DNA from: Streptacidiphilus albus JL83
Lineage (GTDB): Bacteria > Actinomycetota > Actinomycetes > Streptomycetales > Streptomycetaceae
DNA: 64,000 nt
Direction of reading: 5' to 3'
Assembly: GCF_000744705.1 (NCBI RefSeq)
Contig: NZ_JQML01000001.1
Coordinates: 6,644,017-6,708,016, forward strand
Positions within the stretch are counted from its first letter, which is position 1; every line of letters begins with the position of its first letter. The notes under the pieces were generated by a model that was given only the letters and a program-made list of their open reading frames with translations, made no database searches and was not told the origin of the DNA. A program made the translations under genes and the position numbers. Below, one piece after another: positions 26,825 through 35,122 of the stretch.

Positions 26825-27507
26825 CCCCGTCCCAGATCGCTGAACTCCTCGGCATGTGCAGCGCGTTCGACCGCCGGACCGTCGGCGCCATGGACGTCAC
26901 GGCCTGGCACCGAGTCCTCGGCGACATCGACGCCACCGATGCCCAGCAGGCCGTCGCCGACCACTACAGCGACACCCGCGACTGGATCATGCCCGCCGAC
27001 ATCCGACGCCGCGTCAAGGCCCTCCGCGCCGGCCGCCTCGCCGCCGCCCACCCGGTCTACGACGGCCGCCCGGACGAGACCGGCGCCCAGTCCGCCGCGG
27101 CAATCCGCGCCCTGGCTGCCGACGCCGCGGCCGGACGGCTCCCGGCCCGACCGATCCGCGCCGCGCTGGAGTCCGGCAGTGCCGTGCCATCGCCGCGGCT
27201 CGCCGCCGAGCTCGCCGCCGTCGGCCAGACTCCCGGCGGCCAGCCCGAGATCGGCGTGAACGTCCTCTCGGTGCCCTGCCAGCAGTGCGCCGCCCCGGCC
27301 GGCCGGTCCTGCCGGAACCGCCGCCGCACCGCGCGTGCCGAGGTCCACCCCTGGCGCCTCGACGACGCCCGCCGAGCCGCCAGCAGCCTGCCGCCCGTGT
27401 CCCGCGAGGACGTCGAGGCCGAGCAGGCCCGCCGCCGCGAGGCATCCCGCCAGGCCACTGCCGCCACCAGCACCGCGGCCGCGCTCGCGCCGGGGGTGGC
27501 CGAGTGA
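26821..27507 (+). CDS. Helicase-loader-like phage replication protein with zinc finger
   Basis: 228 aa from ATG 26821. The N-terminal 70 residues (ITAWHRVLGDI-like, VTAWHRVLGDIDATDAQQAV, then DWIMPADIRRRVKALR) match the loader/replisome-organiser fold that brings DNA helicase to a phage origin. A zinc finger follows at about residues 152-178 (VPCQQCAAPAGRSC, then HPWR), then an Arg/Ala helix. Position after the initiator supports the P-like role. Confidence 0.68.
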   Translation: MTPSQIAELLGMCSAFDRRTVGAMDVTAWHRVLGDIDATDAQQAVADHYSDTRDWIMPADIRRRVKALRAGRLAAAHPVYDGRPDETGAQSAAAIRALAADAAAGRLPARPIRAALESGSAVPSPRLAAELAAVGQTPGGQPEIGVNVLSVPCQQCAAPAGRSCRNRRRTARAEVHPWRLDDARRAASSLPPVSREDVEAEQARRREASRQATAATSTAAALAPGVAE

Positions 27508-27728
27508 CCCGCCGCCCGTACGTCCCCGCCGAGGCCCGCGCCGCCCTGGCCGCCGCCCTCCCCGCCTACGGCACCGCCAAGGTCGACCAGCCCCAGCGCG
27601 AGGTCGAATGCCCGAAGTGCAAGGCGCAGCCCGGCCGCCCGTGCACGGCGCCCACCACCCGTCCGCTGTCCGGCACCCACGGCTCCCGCCTGGAGGCCTG
27701 GACCGCGCAGCAGGGAGGGCAACGCTGA
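27504..27728 (+). CDS. Small zinc-finger protein
   Basis: 74 aa from GTG 27504. CPKCKAQPGRPCTAPTTRPL and a following GTHGSR give the same Cys-x2-Cys-x6-Cys...His finger as the upstream loader-like protein, so it is probably a duplicated single-finger version. Function unknown. Confidence 0.65.
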   Translation: MTRRPYVPAEARAALAAALPAYGTAKVDQPQREVECPKCKAQPGRPCTAPTTRPLSGTHGSRLEAWTAQQGGQR

Positions 27729-28045
27729 TGCCCGCTGACCTCGGTACCTGCCAGCACTGCCACCAGCCCGTCCGATGGACCATCACCGCAGCCCGCAAGC
27801 GCCAGGCGCTCAACCCCGAGCCCGACAACGAGGGCAACGTCGTGGCCTACCGCGACGGCCTCGGCACCTGGCGCTCCCGAGTCCCGACCACCGACCTCCC
27901 GCAGGCCGGCCACGAACGCCGGTACATGCCCCACGCCGCGACCTGCCTCCAGCAGCCCCGCACGGTCACCCAGTCCCGGCTTCCGGACGGCGTGGTCTCC
28001 CTCGCCGCCCGCCGCCGACAGCGCCGAGCAGGTGGTCGGCGGTGA
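27728..28045 (+). CDS. Cys-rich hypothetical protein
   Basis: 105 aa from ATG 27728. TCQHCHQPVRW near the start and RRYMPHAATC later supply a Cys4/His-type metal site. Such proteins are common early genes in Streptomyces phages. Overlaps the next gene by 4 nt. Confidence 0.62.
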   Translation: MPADLGTCQHCHQPVRWTITAARKRQALNPEPDNEGNVVAYRDGLGTWRSRVPTTDLPQAGHERRYMPHAATCLQQPRTVTQSRLPDGVVSLAARRRQRRAGGRR

Positions 28046-28302
28046 GGCGCTGGCGAGACCTCACGCAACAGCTCGGCGCCGCGCTCAACGGCCGTGCCCA
28101 GCACGACGCGCACTGGATCGCGGTCGAACAGGCCTGGCAGCGCAAGCAGGCCCTGGCCGCCGCCCGGTGCCGGGTCGCCGCGATGGACGACTGGGCGGTT
28201 CGCATCGAGCTCACCCGGATCGTCGTCGCGACCGTCGCCATGGAACGCGCCGAACGCGCCAACCATCAACGCGCCAACCCGACACCGCCAGCGATCACCT
28301 AA
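28042..28302 (+). CDS. Small helical hypothetical protein
   Basis: 86 aa from GTG 28042. Basic and helical (AWQRKQALAAARCRVAAMDD). No family recognised. Confidence 0.58.
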   Translation: MRRWRDLTQQLGAALNGRAQHDAHWIAVEQAWQRKQALAAARCRVAAMDDWAVRIELTRIVVATVAMERAERANHQRANPTPPAIT

Positions 28303-28406
28303 CGGCCGAACGCACCACCGAGCCTCCCGAGGTGTCAACCAGCCACCGCAGGCCCGCACAGCGCCACACGGCCACTCTCCAGCCCCGCCCACACCCAGGA
28401 CACGAC

Positions 28407-28895
28407 ATGCCCAGCCGAACACCACCCACCCCAGGAAGCCCCCTCGCCCGGACTGAGCGACTCGTCCTTGCCGGCATCGCCCGCGGCCGAACCAACCCCC
28501 AGATCGCCAGAGACCTGCACCTCAGCGTTCACACCGTCCGGAGCTGCATCACCACGACCGCAGCCCGACTCGACTGCCCCAGCACCCGGGTGTCTGTCGT
28601 CGTCGAGGCCTACCGCCAGAGCGTTCTAGCCGACCTACCTGCCGAGCCGCGCCCGACAGTCGACCTGCAGCAGCGCGAACACGATCTCCTCGAAGACATC
28701 GCAGTCAACCTGACCGCACGTCAGATCGGGCGACGCCGCTACATGTCCGAGGACGCCGTCAAGTGCGCCCTCCACCGAATGTTCCGCCGACTCGGCGCCC
28801 ACAGCCGCGAGCACGCCATCGCCCTGGCCGTCCAACACGGCCACCTCACTCTCACCCTCATCACGACCACCGACCAGGCCGGAGCAGCCGCATGA
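28407..28895 (+). CDS. Tandem LuxR-type HTH protein
   Basis: 162 aa from ATG 28407 with AGGA upstream. Two GerE/LuxR-type HTH units follow each other: GRTNPQIARDLHLSVHTVRS near residue 30 and LTARQIGRRRYMSEDAVKCA near residue 107. No receiver or ligand domain. A DNA-only doubled LuxR protein could act as a pseudo-dimer on DNA; it is a candidate early/late switch activator. Binding targets unknown. Confidence 0.75.
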   Translation: MPSRTPPTPGSPLARTERLVLAGIARGRTNPQIARDLHLSVHTVRSCITTTAARLDCPSTRVSVVVEAYRQSVLADLPAEPRPTVDLQQREHDLLEDIAVNLTARQIGRRRYMSEDAVKCALHRMFRRLGAHSREHAIALAVQHGHLTLTLITTTDQAGAAA

Positions 28896-29221
28896 CCCCG
28901 ACCAGCCTCGCCCAGCAGCTCGCCACCGCACTCGACGACGCCAACCTCACCGCCATAGCCCCCGCCGGCCACACCGCCGTCCGCCAGCTCCTCGACGCGG
29001 TCCGGGCCGAGCTCACCACTGCCACGGACGCGGACGCCGTCGTCCTGGCCGTCGTCCTCCTTGCCGACGAGGTCCGCCGGGCCCGCCGCCGCCACGCCGG
29101 CACCGTCGCCCAGTGCCGCAACGAGCATCAGCTCGCCCAGGCCCTCGCCGCCGAGTGCGAGCAGCTGCGCGCAGAGCTCGCGAACGCCTGCGCCGGGCGC
29201 ACCTTCGGCGCCGCCGCGTGA
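28892..29221 (+). CDS. Hypothetical helical protein
   Basis: 109 aa from ATG 28892 overlapping the previous stop. Leucine/alanine-rich with a C-terminal coiled coil (HQLAQALAAECEQLRAELAN). No family recognised. Confidence 0.62.
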   Translation: MTPTSLAQQLATALDDANLTAIAPAGHTAVRQLLDAVRAELTTATDADAVVLAVVLLADEVRRARRRHAGTVAQCRNEHQLAQALAAECEQLRAELANACAGRTFGAAA

Positions 29222-29258
29222 CCGCCACCACCATCCCCGACAACCCGGAGCAGCCCCA

Positions 29259-30551
29259 GTGAACCGCGACCTCTTCGCCTTCCTCACCGCCAACACCGCC
29301 AGCGGACGCTTCGTGACTCCCTCACAAGCCCTGGCACTCGACAGCTCCCTGGACCGTCTGACCGGCCAGAACCGCGCACTGCAGGAGCAGTTGGCCACCG
29401 ACCGAGAGGTCATGGCCCGAGCCCTGAAGCAGCAAGAGCGAGACCAGGCGGTGCACGGCAGCATCATCAAGGAGGCTCAGCGACAGGACCGGCGCGCCAA
29501 CCTCCTCGCGACCGCCCTCGACGACGTGCTCCGCACCTTCACGGACGCTAAACCCGATGCTTGGTACGGGAAGCAGCTTCGGAGCTGGTACGTCAAGGAG
29601 CAGCAGCTCGACGACTGGCGCGCGCTGCTGCCCGCCTCCAAGAACCGCAGCGGCTGGCGCACCGACCTCATGGCGCGCAGCCAGTACGACCGCGAGGTCC
29701 AGAAGGCCCGGGACAGCGCGGACTACGCGCAGAAGCGCAGCAACCACCTGGTCGATGTCGGGGAGCAGCACGCGACGGAGCTCCTCCTCCGCGCCCAGGC
29801 CGAGCAGCAGCTCCGCGCCGTCACCGCCGAGCGTGACCAGCTCGCCGCGCGCCTACGCGACATCCAGCCCGAGCGTGAGCGCTCCGCCGAGGCCCTCGGC
29901 CGCGCCTACCGACGGGCCCAGGCCGCGGGCGAAGAGCGTGAGCGCGCCGAGCGCCGCGCGGAGAGCACCATCGCGGAGGCCCGCCGGCAGGCCGTTCGCG
30001 CCGACGCCGCCGAGGCCCGCGCGGAGGCTGCAGAGGCTCAGCGACAGCCGTCCCCCACCTCCATTCCCCTCATCGAGCACCTGACCCAGTTCAGCCAGAC
30101 CCACCAGCGCATCGCCGGTCTCGAAGCGGAGCTCTTCCAGGCCCGCCGGGAGCTCGCGGCTCGGCGCCCACTGGACGAGTCCTGGCCACATGCGCCGCAG
30201 CACGTCCACCCGGCGCCCGAACCACAGGTCAGCACTCCGCCGCTGGTGGACCAGCCGGACGCTCTCCGCCGAGGCGTAGTCCGCTTCCCGGACCTCAGCC
30301 CGCTCTGCAACACCCCCTTCCCGGCATTCGACTTGGTGCGGAATGGGGAACGACCCGTCATCACGCAGCGCGCCCCGCGCGCCGGTGACCGCGTCCAGCT
30401 CACCTACGAGGCCGAGCTCGTCGCCCAGGTCGATACCTGGGGTCGGCGGCGCGTTCGCTGGAGCGACGGTGAGCAGCAGGTCCCCGCTTACGTGCGCGTC
30501 GGATCGCTGCCCGCCCACGCCACGGTGACGGTCCTGGACGGTGGCCGATGA
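29259..30551 (+). CDS. Long coiled-coil hypothetical protein
   Basis: 430 aa from GTG 29259. Residues 20-90 and 140-310 are long Arg/Glu/Ala coiled coils (AERRAESTIAEARRQAVRAD). The C-terminal 70 residues form a small beta domain (GDRVQLTYEAELVAQVDTWG) of KOW/SH3-like look. Structural or scaffolding role in the early operon is possible; no family recognised. Confidence 0.66.
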   Translation: MNRDLFAFLTANTASGRFVTPSQALALDSSLDRLTGQNRALQEQLATDREVMARALKQQERDQAVHGSIIKEAQRQDRRANLLATALDDVLRTFTDAKPDAWYGKQLRSWYVKEQQLDDWRALLPASKNRSGWRTDLMARSQYDREVQKARDSADYAQKRSNHLVDVGEQHATELLLRAQAEQQLRAVTAERDQLAARLRDIQPERERSAEALGRAYRRAQAAGEERERAERRAESTIAEARRQAVRADAAEARAEAAEAQRQPSPTSIPLIEHLTQFSQTHQRIAGLEAELFQARRELAARRPLDESWPHAPQHVHPAPEPQVSTPPLVDQPDALRRGVVRFPDLSPLCNTPFPAFDLVRNGERPVITQRAPRAGDRVQLTYEAELVAQVDTWGRRRVRWSDGEQQVPAYVRVGSLPAHATVTVLDGGR

Positions 30552-30763
30552 ACCGCGCCATCGCCGTCGGCGACACCCTGCTCGGCCCCTGCGCCGGCAT
30601 CTTCGGCAGCGCCGCCGAACAGCCCCGCGTCGTCGAGGCCATCGGACCGGACTGGGCAGTCGTCCGCCGACACGCCCACGGCCAGGACTACATCGAGCTG
30701 GCCCGAGGCGAGATCAACCTCACCGCGCTCCGCCGCCACCGCGCCCCGGGGGTCGACCGGTGA
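30548..30763 (+). CDS. Small hypothetical protein
   Basis: 71 aa from ATG 30548. Beta-rich (VGDTLLGPCAGIFG, VVEAIGPDWAVVRR), resembling the small beta tail of the preceding protein. No family recognised. Confidence 0.6.
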   Translation: MNRAIAVGDTLLGPCAGIFGSAAEQPRVVEAIGPDWAVVRRHAHGQDYIELARGEINLTALRRHRAPGVDR

Positions 30764-30930
30764 ACCGACTCAAGATCGCGACCGCATGGGTTCAGGGAGC
30801 GACCGCTGGATTCCTGATCGGCGCGAGCATCGACCAGCCCCAGGTGTGGCCCCTGGCCATCAGCATCAGCGCCGCCGAACTCGCGATGCTCTGCGGACTA
30901 CTGGCCGCCGCTGGCCGGCCCCGCTCCTGA
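30760..30930 (+). CDS. Small membrane protein, two segments
   Basis: 56 aa from GTG 30760, overlapping the preceding stop. WVQGATAGFLIGASI and WPLAISISAAELAMLCGLLA are two likely membrane helices joined by a short polar turn. Holin-like topology, but its early location argues against lysis. Confidence 0.58.
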   Translation: MNRLKIATAWVQGATAGFLIGASIDQPQVWPLAISISAAELAMLCGLLAAAGRPRS

Positions 30931-30940
30931 CCCGAACCCT

Positions 30941-30983
30941 GTGGGGCGCGCCCGCCCGGCCAGAGCATCCGGCGCGCCCCCAC
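30941..30983 (+). terminator. Intergenic hairpin
   Basis: Stem GGGGCGCGCC (30943-30952) with GGCGCGCCCC (30971-30980), 18-nt loop, in the 94-nt gap. Candidate attenuator within the early operon. Confidence 0.55.
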
Positions 30984-31024
30984 GGCAGTGATCACCGTAC
31001 CCCGCCTGACCAGGGAGAACCACA

Positions 31025-31840
31025 GTGAACACCGCCGACACCCGCGCCAACCTCCGCATCATCCGCCAGTACTGGGGAGACCTCATGGCAGCCCTCGACG
31101 CCGACCCGCAGCCCGTATGGCCGCCGCAACGCCTCACCACCGAGATGTGGGCCCGCCGCGACGCCGAGGCCGCCGCCGAGCGCGCCGAGCGCAACAGCGA
31201 CGCGCTCGGCGACTCCCCGGCACCGCTCAACCTCGACGCCGCCCAGGCCGTCGAGGACATCACCACCGCGGTCCTCGCCCTGGCCGACCAGGTCGCCGCC
31301 GCCACCCAGCGCCCCGCAATCCAGCCCCCGCACGTCCACGACGGCACCCCGGGCGGCGCCCGGTTCGCCGCGGACCTGCGCGCCGCCGCCGACCTCGACC
31401 GGACCGACCCCCGCCGCTGGCACTACAACGCCAGTTGGGCAAACGGCGTCCACTGGGCCTGCGTCTACATCGATGGCCGTGTGGCCGGCGACGACCTCGA
31501 CGACGGCCTCTTCGGTCCGCTCTCCGAGCACCTGCTTCGTGAAGTCGCCGTCTTCGCCGACAACAGCGCCCGCCAGCTCCTGCGCGTCCTGGGCATCGGC
31601 ACCCGCTCCACCGTCATCCCCGACCGCCCCTGCCCCTGGTGCGGTGCCGAACTCCGGATGCACCAGCCCATCGACGAGCCCCCGACGGTGACCTGCTCGA
31701 CCGGGCCGTCCTGCACCGCGCCCGTCGGCCAGGACGACCGCGGGCGCCGCGTCTGGGCCTGGCACGACCTCGCACAACTCGCCCACGCCCTCGACGCCGC
31801 CGAGCGCCGCCACACCACCACCGAAGGAAACGCAGCGTGA
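31025..31840 (+). CDS. Zinc-ribbon hypothetical protein
   Basis: 271 aa from GTG 31025. An N-terminal helical region is followed by a C-terminal zinc ribbon (PCPWCGAELRMH ... CSTGPSC) at about residues 201-240. Similar single-ribbon proteins are frequent in Streptomyces phages and mobile elements. Function unknown. The lipoprotein gene starts on its stop. Confidence 0.66.
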   Translation: MNTADTRANLRIIRQYWGDLMAALDADPQPVWPPQRLTTEMWARRDAEAAAERAERNSDALGDSPAPLNLDAAQAVEDITTAVLALADQVAAATQRPAIQPPHVHDGTPGGARFAADLRAAADLDRTDPRRWHYNASWANGVHWACVYIDGRVAGDDLDDGLFGPLSEHLLREVAVFADNSARQLLRVLGIGTRSTVIPDRPCPWCGAELRMHQPIDEPPTVTCSTGPSCTAPVGQDDRGRRVWAWHDLAQLAHALDAAERRHTTTEGNAA

Positions 31841-32178
31841 ACCTCACCCAGAAGACCGCCCGCCGGATCGCCACCGCCGCCACGGCCGCCGGCCTCACCG
31901 TCAGCCTCGCGGCCTGCGGCGGCATCACCCACGGCACCATCACCGGCAAGGAGTACCGGCCCGCCCACCAGTACATCGAGATGGAGCCGATCTACGGCAC
32001 CCACTGCTCCGGCTACGGCAAGAACTTCTCCTGCAGCACCGTCATCACCGGCTGGATCCCGGAGACCATGACCTCCCCGGAGTGCTACCGGCTCGACCTC
32101 CGCGCTGGGCAGAAGACCGGATCGGTGTGTGTCGCTGCGTCCGACTACGCCACCGCGCACATCGGCGGCACCTGGTGA
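31837..32178 (+). CDS. Phage-encoded lipoprotein
   Basis: 113 aa from GTG 31837. Basic N-terminus, hydrophobic core and lipobox LAAC give a clear lipoprotein signal with the lipidated Cys at about residue 27. The mature part has four further cysteines (THCSGYGKNFSC, PECYRL, VCVAAS), probably disulfide-bonded outside the membrane. Exported phage lipoproteins often block superinfection; that role is inferred. Confidence 0.72.
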   Translation: MNLTQKTARRIATAATAAGLTVSLAACGGITHGTITGKEYRPAHQYIEMEPIYGTHCSGYGKNFSCSTVITGWIPETMTSPECYRLDLRAGQKTGSVCVAASDYATAHIGGTW

Positions 32179-32522
32179 CCGGGCTCTGGCTGCCCGGCGA
32201 CGTCGTTACCAGCAACGAGCTCAAGCTGCCCGGACACGACATGCCGCAGCGCTACCGGGACATGCAGCGCACCGACTATCAGTGCTGGGTCAACATCGCG
32301 CTCGCCCGGGACTACTGGACCGCCATGGACAGGGCCTTGATCGACTCAGTCGCGCCACCGATGACGTGGGAGCACGCGGAGGAACTCTGGGACCGGGCGG
32401 TCGCTGACAAGGGTGACGGGTGGCAGGCCGGGTGGCCTACTGCTTCGCCCAGTCCTCAATGGCGGGCCGCTCGGGCAGTTCGGCACCAGGGCGGTGCAGG
32501 AACCAGGCGACCAGTTCCTTGA
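32175..32522 (+). CDS. Hypothetical protein, 3' end overlapping a reverse gene
   Basis: 115 aa from GTG 32175. Residues 1-87 look natural (DYQCWVNIALARDYWTAMDR), but the last 28 are antisense to the RHH gene and Arg/Pro-rich. The RHH cassette may have replaced the original 3' end. No family recognised. Confidence 0.55.
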   Translation: MTGLWLPGDVVTSNELKLPGHDMPQRYRDMQRTDYQCWVNIALARDYWTAMDRALIDSVAPPMTWEHAEELWDRAVADKGDGWQAGWPTASPSPQWRAARAVRHQGGAGTRRPVP

Positions 32523-32631
32523 GCTTGGTGCCCCGGTCGCTGCCCTGGCTGGCAGCGGCGGCCAGCAGGTCGGCCCAGTCCTCGTCGGAAAACCGGACGC
32601 TGCGGTGCTGGGACTTCGGGGCGTTCGGCAT
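32437..32631 (-). CDS. Ribbon-helix-helix DNA-binding protein
   Basis: 64 aa from ATG 32631. HRSVRFSDEDWADLLAAAAS is a ribbon-helix-helix strand and first helix; RGTKLKELVAWFLHRP is the second. It is reverse to its neighbours, and three copies of a palindromic motif lie just upstream, so it probably represses itself and the divergent gene. No toxin partner is visible. Confidence 0.78.
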   Translation of the reverse strand: MPNAPKSQHRSVRFSDEDWADLLAAAASQGSDRGTKLKELVAWFLHRPGAELPERPAIEDWAKQ

Positions 32632-32655
32632 ATCCGCAGGGTAGCGCGGTGGCCG

Positions 32656-32710
32656 GGTGTGCGTACACCTAGCGGGCGTACGTACACCCGGGCTAGGGTG
32701 TACGTACACC
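32656..32710. promoter_or_regulatory. Three palindromic operators between divergent genes
   Basis: GGTGTGCGTACACC (32656), GGCGTACGTACACC (32675) and the perfect palindrome GGTGTACGTACACC (32697) are spaced 19 and 22 bp apart. They fill the gap between the RHH gene and the zinc-finger gene, as expected for cooperative RHH binding. Confidence 0.75.
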
Positions 32711-32730
32711 ACTTCGCGTCGGGGGACCCA

Positions 32731-33072
32731 ATGACCGCTGCCACTCAGCACCGCTGCCTCCGCTGCGGACGCACCCTCCGCTCCACCGACAGCATCGCCC
32801 GGGGCTACGGCCGCACCTGCCGCGCCAAGGTCACCGCTGCCGCGAAGGCCAAGGCCGCCAGTCAGTTCAAGCCCGCGACGGTCGCCAAGGCCCAGGAGCT
32901 CATCGAGCTCGGCGGCCTGGTCGCCATACAGCCCCGGGTCTTCCGCGTCGTCTCCAGCGACGGCGCCGGCCACTACCTCACCGCACCCGAAGCCTGCACC
33001 TGCGCGGCCGGCCTTCGGGGACTGCACGTCTGCTACCACCGCGCAGCCGCCGCCATCATGCTCGCCGCCTGA
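32731..33072 (+). CDS. Zinc-finger protein with SWIM-like C-terminus
   Basis: 113 aa from ATG 32731. N-terminal finger HRCLRCGRTLRSTDSIARGY...CRAK and a C-terminal CTCAAGLRGLHVCYH, a SWIM-type Cys-x-Cys...Cys-x-His pattern. Probably nucleic-acid binding. Divergent from the RHH gene and likely under its three operators. Confidence 0.7.
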   Translation: MTAATQHRCLRCGRTLRSTDSIARGYGRTCRAKVTAAAKAKAASQFKPATVAKAQELIELGGLVAIQPRVFRVVSSDGAGHYLTAPEACTCAAGLRGLHVCYHRAAAAIMLAA

Positions 33073-33087
33073 CTGGAGATCACCAAT

Positions 33088-33384
33088 ATGCCCAGCACCG
33101 ACTTCAAGCCTGGACAGTGCATCACCGTCGCTGACGGCTCCCTCCAGGTCGTCGCAAAGATGGTCCAGCTGCCCGGCGAACCGCTGCGCATCGAGGTCGA
33201 GGACGGCCCTGCATGGCTGGCCTCCGAGTGCGAGCTCGCCCCGGCTCCGGTCGGCTTCGGCCAGGTCCGCTGCGAGGACCACGCCGGTGCGCACACCGAG
33301 AGCTCTGGCTGCGCCTGGCCCCACTACATCGGCCCGAGCGGCGCTGAGCCGCGAGTGGGACACCCGTACCGCAGCTGCGACTGA
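33088..33384 (+). CDS. Hypothetical protein
   Basis: 98 aa from ATG 33088 (GGAG upstream). Beta-rich N-terminus (FKPGQCITVADGSLQVVAKM) and a Cys/His-bearing C-terminus (VRCEDHAGAHTESSGC). No family recognised. Confidence 0.6.
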   Translation: MPSTDFKPGQCITVADGSLQVVAKMVQLPGEPLRIEVEDGPAWLASECELAPAPVGFGQVRCEDHAGAHTESSGCAWPHYIGPSGAEPRVGHPYRSCD

Positions 33385-33469
33385 TCGCCGGTCGGCTGCG
33401 CGTCTCGCACGCGCAGCCCATCAGGCACTCAGCCGACGCCCCCGCTCGCCAACCATCAGGAGCAGCAAC

Positions 33470-33784
33470 ATGGCCACTGGCCCCGAGCACTACCGCGAAG
33501 CTGAATCCCGACTGCGCATGGCCTGGGAGGACGGCCGCGAGCCGGAGAACATCGCCCACCTCGTTGCCGAAGCGCAGGTCCACGCGACGCTGGCGCTCAC
33601 CGCCGCGACCGTCATGCACGCCGTCACGCAGGGTGACGCCGTCAACTACAACCACGTCGAGTGGGCGGAGTGGGACAGCGCTACCAAGGCGACCAGCTAC
33701 GCCGTTGTCGACCGGTGCAAGGACTGCGGTGTCCCGCGCGCCGGCGGCCGAATCCTGCACGCCACCAGCTGCCTGTCCGGCTGA
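33470..33784 (+). CDS. Hypothetical protein
   Basis: 104 aa from ATG 33470 with AGGAGCAG upstream. Helical N-terminus, then DRCKDCGVPRAGGRILHATSC, a possible zinc site. No family recognised. Confidence 0.6.
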   Translation: MATGPEHYREAESRLRMAWEDGREPENIAHLVAEAQVHATLALTAATVMHAVTQGDAVNYNHVEWAEWDSATKATSYAVVDRCKDCGVPRAGGRILHATSCLSG

Positions 33785-33827
33785 ACTCGCCAACCATCAA
33801 CCCGCCAACCACAACCAGGAGCAGCCC

Positions 33828-34232
33828 ATGCCCACCACACCCGACAACTACCCGCACACCGAGCAGGACGCCCTCATCGCCGCCGCCCTGGACCGCGCCC
33901 AAGCCGAATACGCCCCCGAAGGCGACCCGCAGGCCGACGCCTGGGCCGAACGCGCCGACGACCGCCTGGCCGTCGCCGCCCGCGACCTGGTCCACGCCAT
34001 CGACGCGCTGCCAGCAGACCAGCAGCCCCGCGACTGGATCGTCAGCCGCAAGCCGAAGCCGCTCGCCGGAGTCCCGAGCGCACCCCGGGCCGAGCGGGCG
34101 CCGAACGGCAAGTGGCGCGCCCGCTGGCGCGAGGGAAGAACCACACGACAGCTCGGCGGCTTCACCAGCCGGCACGAGGCTCTGGACTACGCCGTCAGCC
34201 TCGCGGCCGAGTCGCGCCGCCAGCAGCACTGA
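33828..34232 (+). CDS. Protein with AP2/arm-type DNA-binding domain
   Basis: 134 aa from ATG 33828, AGGAGCAG upstream. Acidic helical N-terminus; the C-terminal 40 residues (NGKWRARWREGRTTRQLGGF then HEALDYAVSLA) match the three-strand plus helix domain used by integrases and AP2-like phage proteins to bind DNA. No catalytic part. Confidence 0.66.
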   Translation: MPTTPDNYPHTEQDALIAAALDRAQAEYAPEGDPQADAWAERADDRLAVAARDLVHAIDALPADQQPRDWIVSRKPKPLAGVPSAPRAERAPNGKWRARWREGRTTRQLGGFTSRHEALDYAVSLAAESRRQQH

Positions 34233-34243
34233 GCACCCACCCA

Positions 34244-34278
34244 CCGGGGCGGTGCCGCATCCGCCGGCACCGCCCCGG
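34244..34278 (+). terminator. Intergenic hairpin
   Basis: Perfect 13-bp stem CCGGGGCGGTGCC / GGCACCGCCCCGG with a 9-nt loop in the 70-nt gap. Likely partial terminator. Confidence 0.65.
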
Positions 34279-34302
34279 CCAACCGACGCCCTGGAGAGCA
34301 CG

Positions 34303-34710
34303 ATGCCCGACCTCATACCGGCCGACGTCGCCGAGCAGATCAAGACCGAGGTGATCCGCAAGCCGGGCGCGATCCACGCTCCGCACCATGCGCCGCTCTT
34401 CGGCCCCCGCTGCCAGCGCTGCCCGCCGGCCGTCTGCTCACCCTGCGAGAACACCCGACTCGACGGCCGCTGGAACTACCACGGGCAGTGCACCGGCCTC
34501 TCCTGGCCGACCTACGCCGAGTCGCACATCTGGTGGACCGACCGCGACCGGATCGACGACGTAGACCGGTGGGTCGACGGTCCTTGGCAGCTGTGGCTCA
34601 AGCCGCGCACCTGCGAATGCGGCTGCGACCCGGCTGCGGTCCGCGCCGAACAGGCCGCATCCCGCGAGCGCGCCCGGCGACTCACCGTCCTGCAACCCGC
34701 TCTGTTCTGA
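34303..34710 (+). CDS. Cys-rich hypothetical protein
   Basis: 135 aa from ATG 34303. Two Cys clusters, CQRCPPAVCSPC near residue 38 and RTCECGCDP near residue 103, suggest bound metal. Trp-rich middle (IWWTDRDRIDDVDRWVDGPW). No family recognised. Confidence 0.6.
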   Translation: MPDLIPADVAEQIKTEVIRKPGAIHAPHHAPLFGPRCQRCPPAVCSPCENTRLDGRWNYHGQCTGLSWPTYAESHIWWTDRDRIDDVDRWVDGPWQLWLKPRTCECGCDPAAVRAEQAASRERARRLTVLQPALF

Positions 34711-34740
34711 CCAGCCCTATTCATCGTCCGAAGGATCAAC

Positions 34741-34995
34741 GTGTCCGACCTGCCCCGCACGACGGCCATCGGCCGCACCTACCTGGTCCGGTTCGCCCAG
34801 GCCGTCATCCACGTCTACCGCGACCCCGCGCGCCCCGGCGCTGGCGTCAGCAGACCCGCCCTCGACCGGCTCCTCACCGACGGCCTGGTCGGCCTCGGCG
34901 AGTACGAGCCGACGCGAGGCCGCGCTGTCCTGCTGACCGACCTCGGCCGCGCCGTCCTTGCCGCCATCCCGAGCCACCTGGGCGACCAGCCGTGA
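34741..34995 (+). CDS. Small winged-helix-like protein
   Basis: 84 aa from GTG 34741. SRPALDRLLTDGLVGLGEYE followed by GRAVLLTDLGRAVLAA has the spacing of a winged helix. Probably DNA-binding; family unsure. Overlaps the next start by 4 nt. Confidence 0.58.
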   Translation: MSDLPRTTAIGRTYLVRFAQAVIHVYRDPARPGAGVSRPALDRLLTDGLVGLGEYEPTRGRAVLLTDLGRAVLAAIPSHLGDQP

Positions 34996-35122
34996 CCCGG
35001 CAGCCCGCGCAACCGCCGATCCCCGGCACACAGCCCCTCGTGGCCGACCGCCGGATCGTGCGCTGCGCGGGCTGCGGCCGAATGCGAGGTGCAGCGCCTG
35101 CTGCTTCGGCGGCTCGCCCCCG
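34992..35122 (+). pseudogene. 5' part of a zinc-finger gene interrupted by a moron cassette
   Basis: From GTG 34992 the frame encodes about 29 natural residues ending VRCAGCGR, then becomes antisense to the reverse gene that follows. The DNA for VRCAGCGR (35057-35080) recurs exactly at 35517-35540 in the intact small gene downstream, in the same frame. Deleting the interval restores one 67-aa zinc-finger protein, so this is the front half of a split gene. Confidence 0.6.

Noticed and set aside
32437..32631. RHH gene as antitoxin of a toxin-antitoxin pair
   Set aside because: Neither the divergent zinc-finger gene nor the convergent gene resembles a known toxin.
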